From positions 2,232,001-2,296,000 of the forward strand of contig NZ_CP031598.1 in assembly GCF_008728195.1 (NCBI RefSeq): a DNA stretch of 64,000 nucleotides, read 5' to 3'. A model generated the notes under the pieces. It was given only the letters and a program-made list of their open reading frames with translations. It made no database searches and was not told where the DNA came from. Positions 63,793 through 64,000 of this stretch are shown here, in pieces; positions within the stretch are counted from its first letter, which is position 1; every line of letters starts with the position of its first letter. This stretch comes from Roseovarius indicus. Its GTDB lineage: Bacteria > Pseudomonadota > Alphaproteobacteria > Rhodobacterales > Rhodobacteraceae. The position numbers and the translations under genes were made by a program.

Positions 63793-64000
63793 ATGACAAC
63801 CAAATCCAACCTCACCCGCCGGTCGGTTCTGCGGGGGGCCACCACGATGGGTGCCGCCGCACTGGCCGCACCGCTTTATTCGAAAAGCGCGCTGGCCTCG
63901 TCGGGCGAGATCAACATCCTGATGTGGTCGGATTACCTGCCCGAGAAATTCATCGCCGATTTCGAGGGCGAGACCGGGATCAAGATCAACTACACCGGCA
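63793..64000 (+). CDS. PotD-like ABC transporter substrate-binding protein with Tat signal (partial)
   Basis: The first 69 residues of an extracellular solute-binding protein run into the right edge. A twin-arginine signal (TRRSVLRGATTMGAAALA) precedes a cleavage site near SALA. The mature start INILMWSDYLPEKFIADFEG is typical of the spermidine/putrescine-binding family. Relatives in phosphonate clusters are proposed 2-aminoethylphosphonate binders, which fits the neighbouring phnY; a polyamine is the alternative. GGGAG lies 8 bases before the ATG. Confidence 0.85.
   Translation, partial: MTTKSNLTRRSVLRGATTMGAAALAAPLYSKSALASSGEINILMWSDYLPEKFIADFEGETGIKINYTG

Overview
The window is a GC-rich, densely coded chromosomal segment that reads as an alphaproteobacterium of the Rhodobacterales (marine Roseobacter-type). 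This is inferred from the gene content: a trimethylamine-monooxygenase-type FMO, a cobalamin-dependent class II ribonucleotide reductase, DUF1489 and DUF3422 proteins, short HisG with HisZ, a phasin, a PKHD hydroxylase beside an iron-type permease, and phosphonate catabolism. Core genes (gatB, dnaE, hisS, pepN, pntAB, nrdJ) point to a chromosome, not a plasmid. I see no rRNA, tRNA, CRISPR array, intact insertion sequence or prophage.

Layout. 1-3900 (-) is a dipeptide/oligopeptide ABC operon whose ATPase runs off the left edge. 4237-7919 (+) holds two tandem paralogues of exported Gly-Glu-repeat proteins, a PKHD-type 2-oxoglutarate/Fe(II) hydroxylase and an iron-type ABC permease; it is closed by a good intrinsic terminator. 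8-15 kb is accessory: a secreted protein, an MFS exporter, a tmm-like monooxygenase divergent from an AmiC-like binding protein without signal peptide, a GntR regulator, a hotdog thioesterase and a membrane protein. 15-24 kb has gatB, a conserved unknown, a transglycosylase with an unusual 18-residue repeat tail, an ECF41 sigma factor with its AhpD-like partner, and pepN. 24-36 kb has a C26 amidotransferase, a small DnaB-like ATPase, SDR/YjbR, a phasin, pntAB, DUF3422, a GH25 lysozyme, a DUF938 methyltransferase and a low-GC HExxH protein that looks acquired. 36-45.6 kb (-) is a seven-gene purine operon, xdhABC followed by a complete BMP-type nucleoside ABC transporter. 46-54 kb is dnaE, a lipoprotein, slyX and hisS-hisZ-hisG. 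54-56 kb has two beta-barrel outer-membrane paralogues. 56-60 kb has DUF1489, nrdJ and an orphan anti-sigma-like membrane protein. 60.5-64 kb is a phosphonate cluster: phosphonoacetaldehyde dehydrogenase, a phosphonate-monoester-hydrolase-type enzyme and the start of a Tat-exported PotD-like binding protein.

The most interesting signals are: the Gly-Glu repeat/PKHD/permease locus with a 12-bp hairpin between the first repeat gene and the rest; a match to the published ECF41 promoter pattern (TGTCACA-N16-CGTC) in front of the ahpD-ECF41 pair; two loci 43 kb apart carrying the same four-copy, 11-bp-period ACCGAC array; a 15-bp motif shared by the promoters of the two phosphonate-cluster transcripts; and TTGGT/ACCAA half-sites in both the tmm and the gntR upstream regions. 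Functional assignments rest on motif and family recognition by eye; no database search was run.
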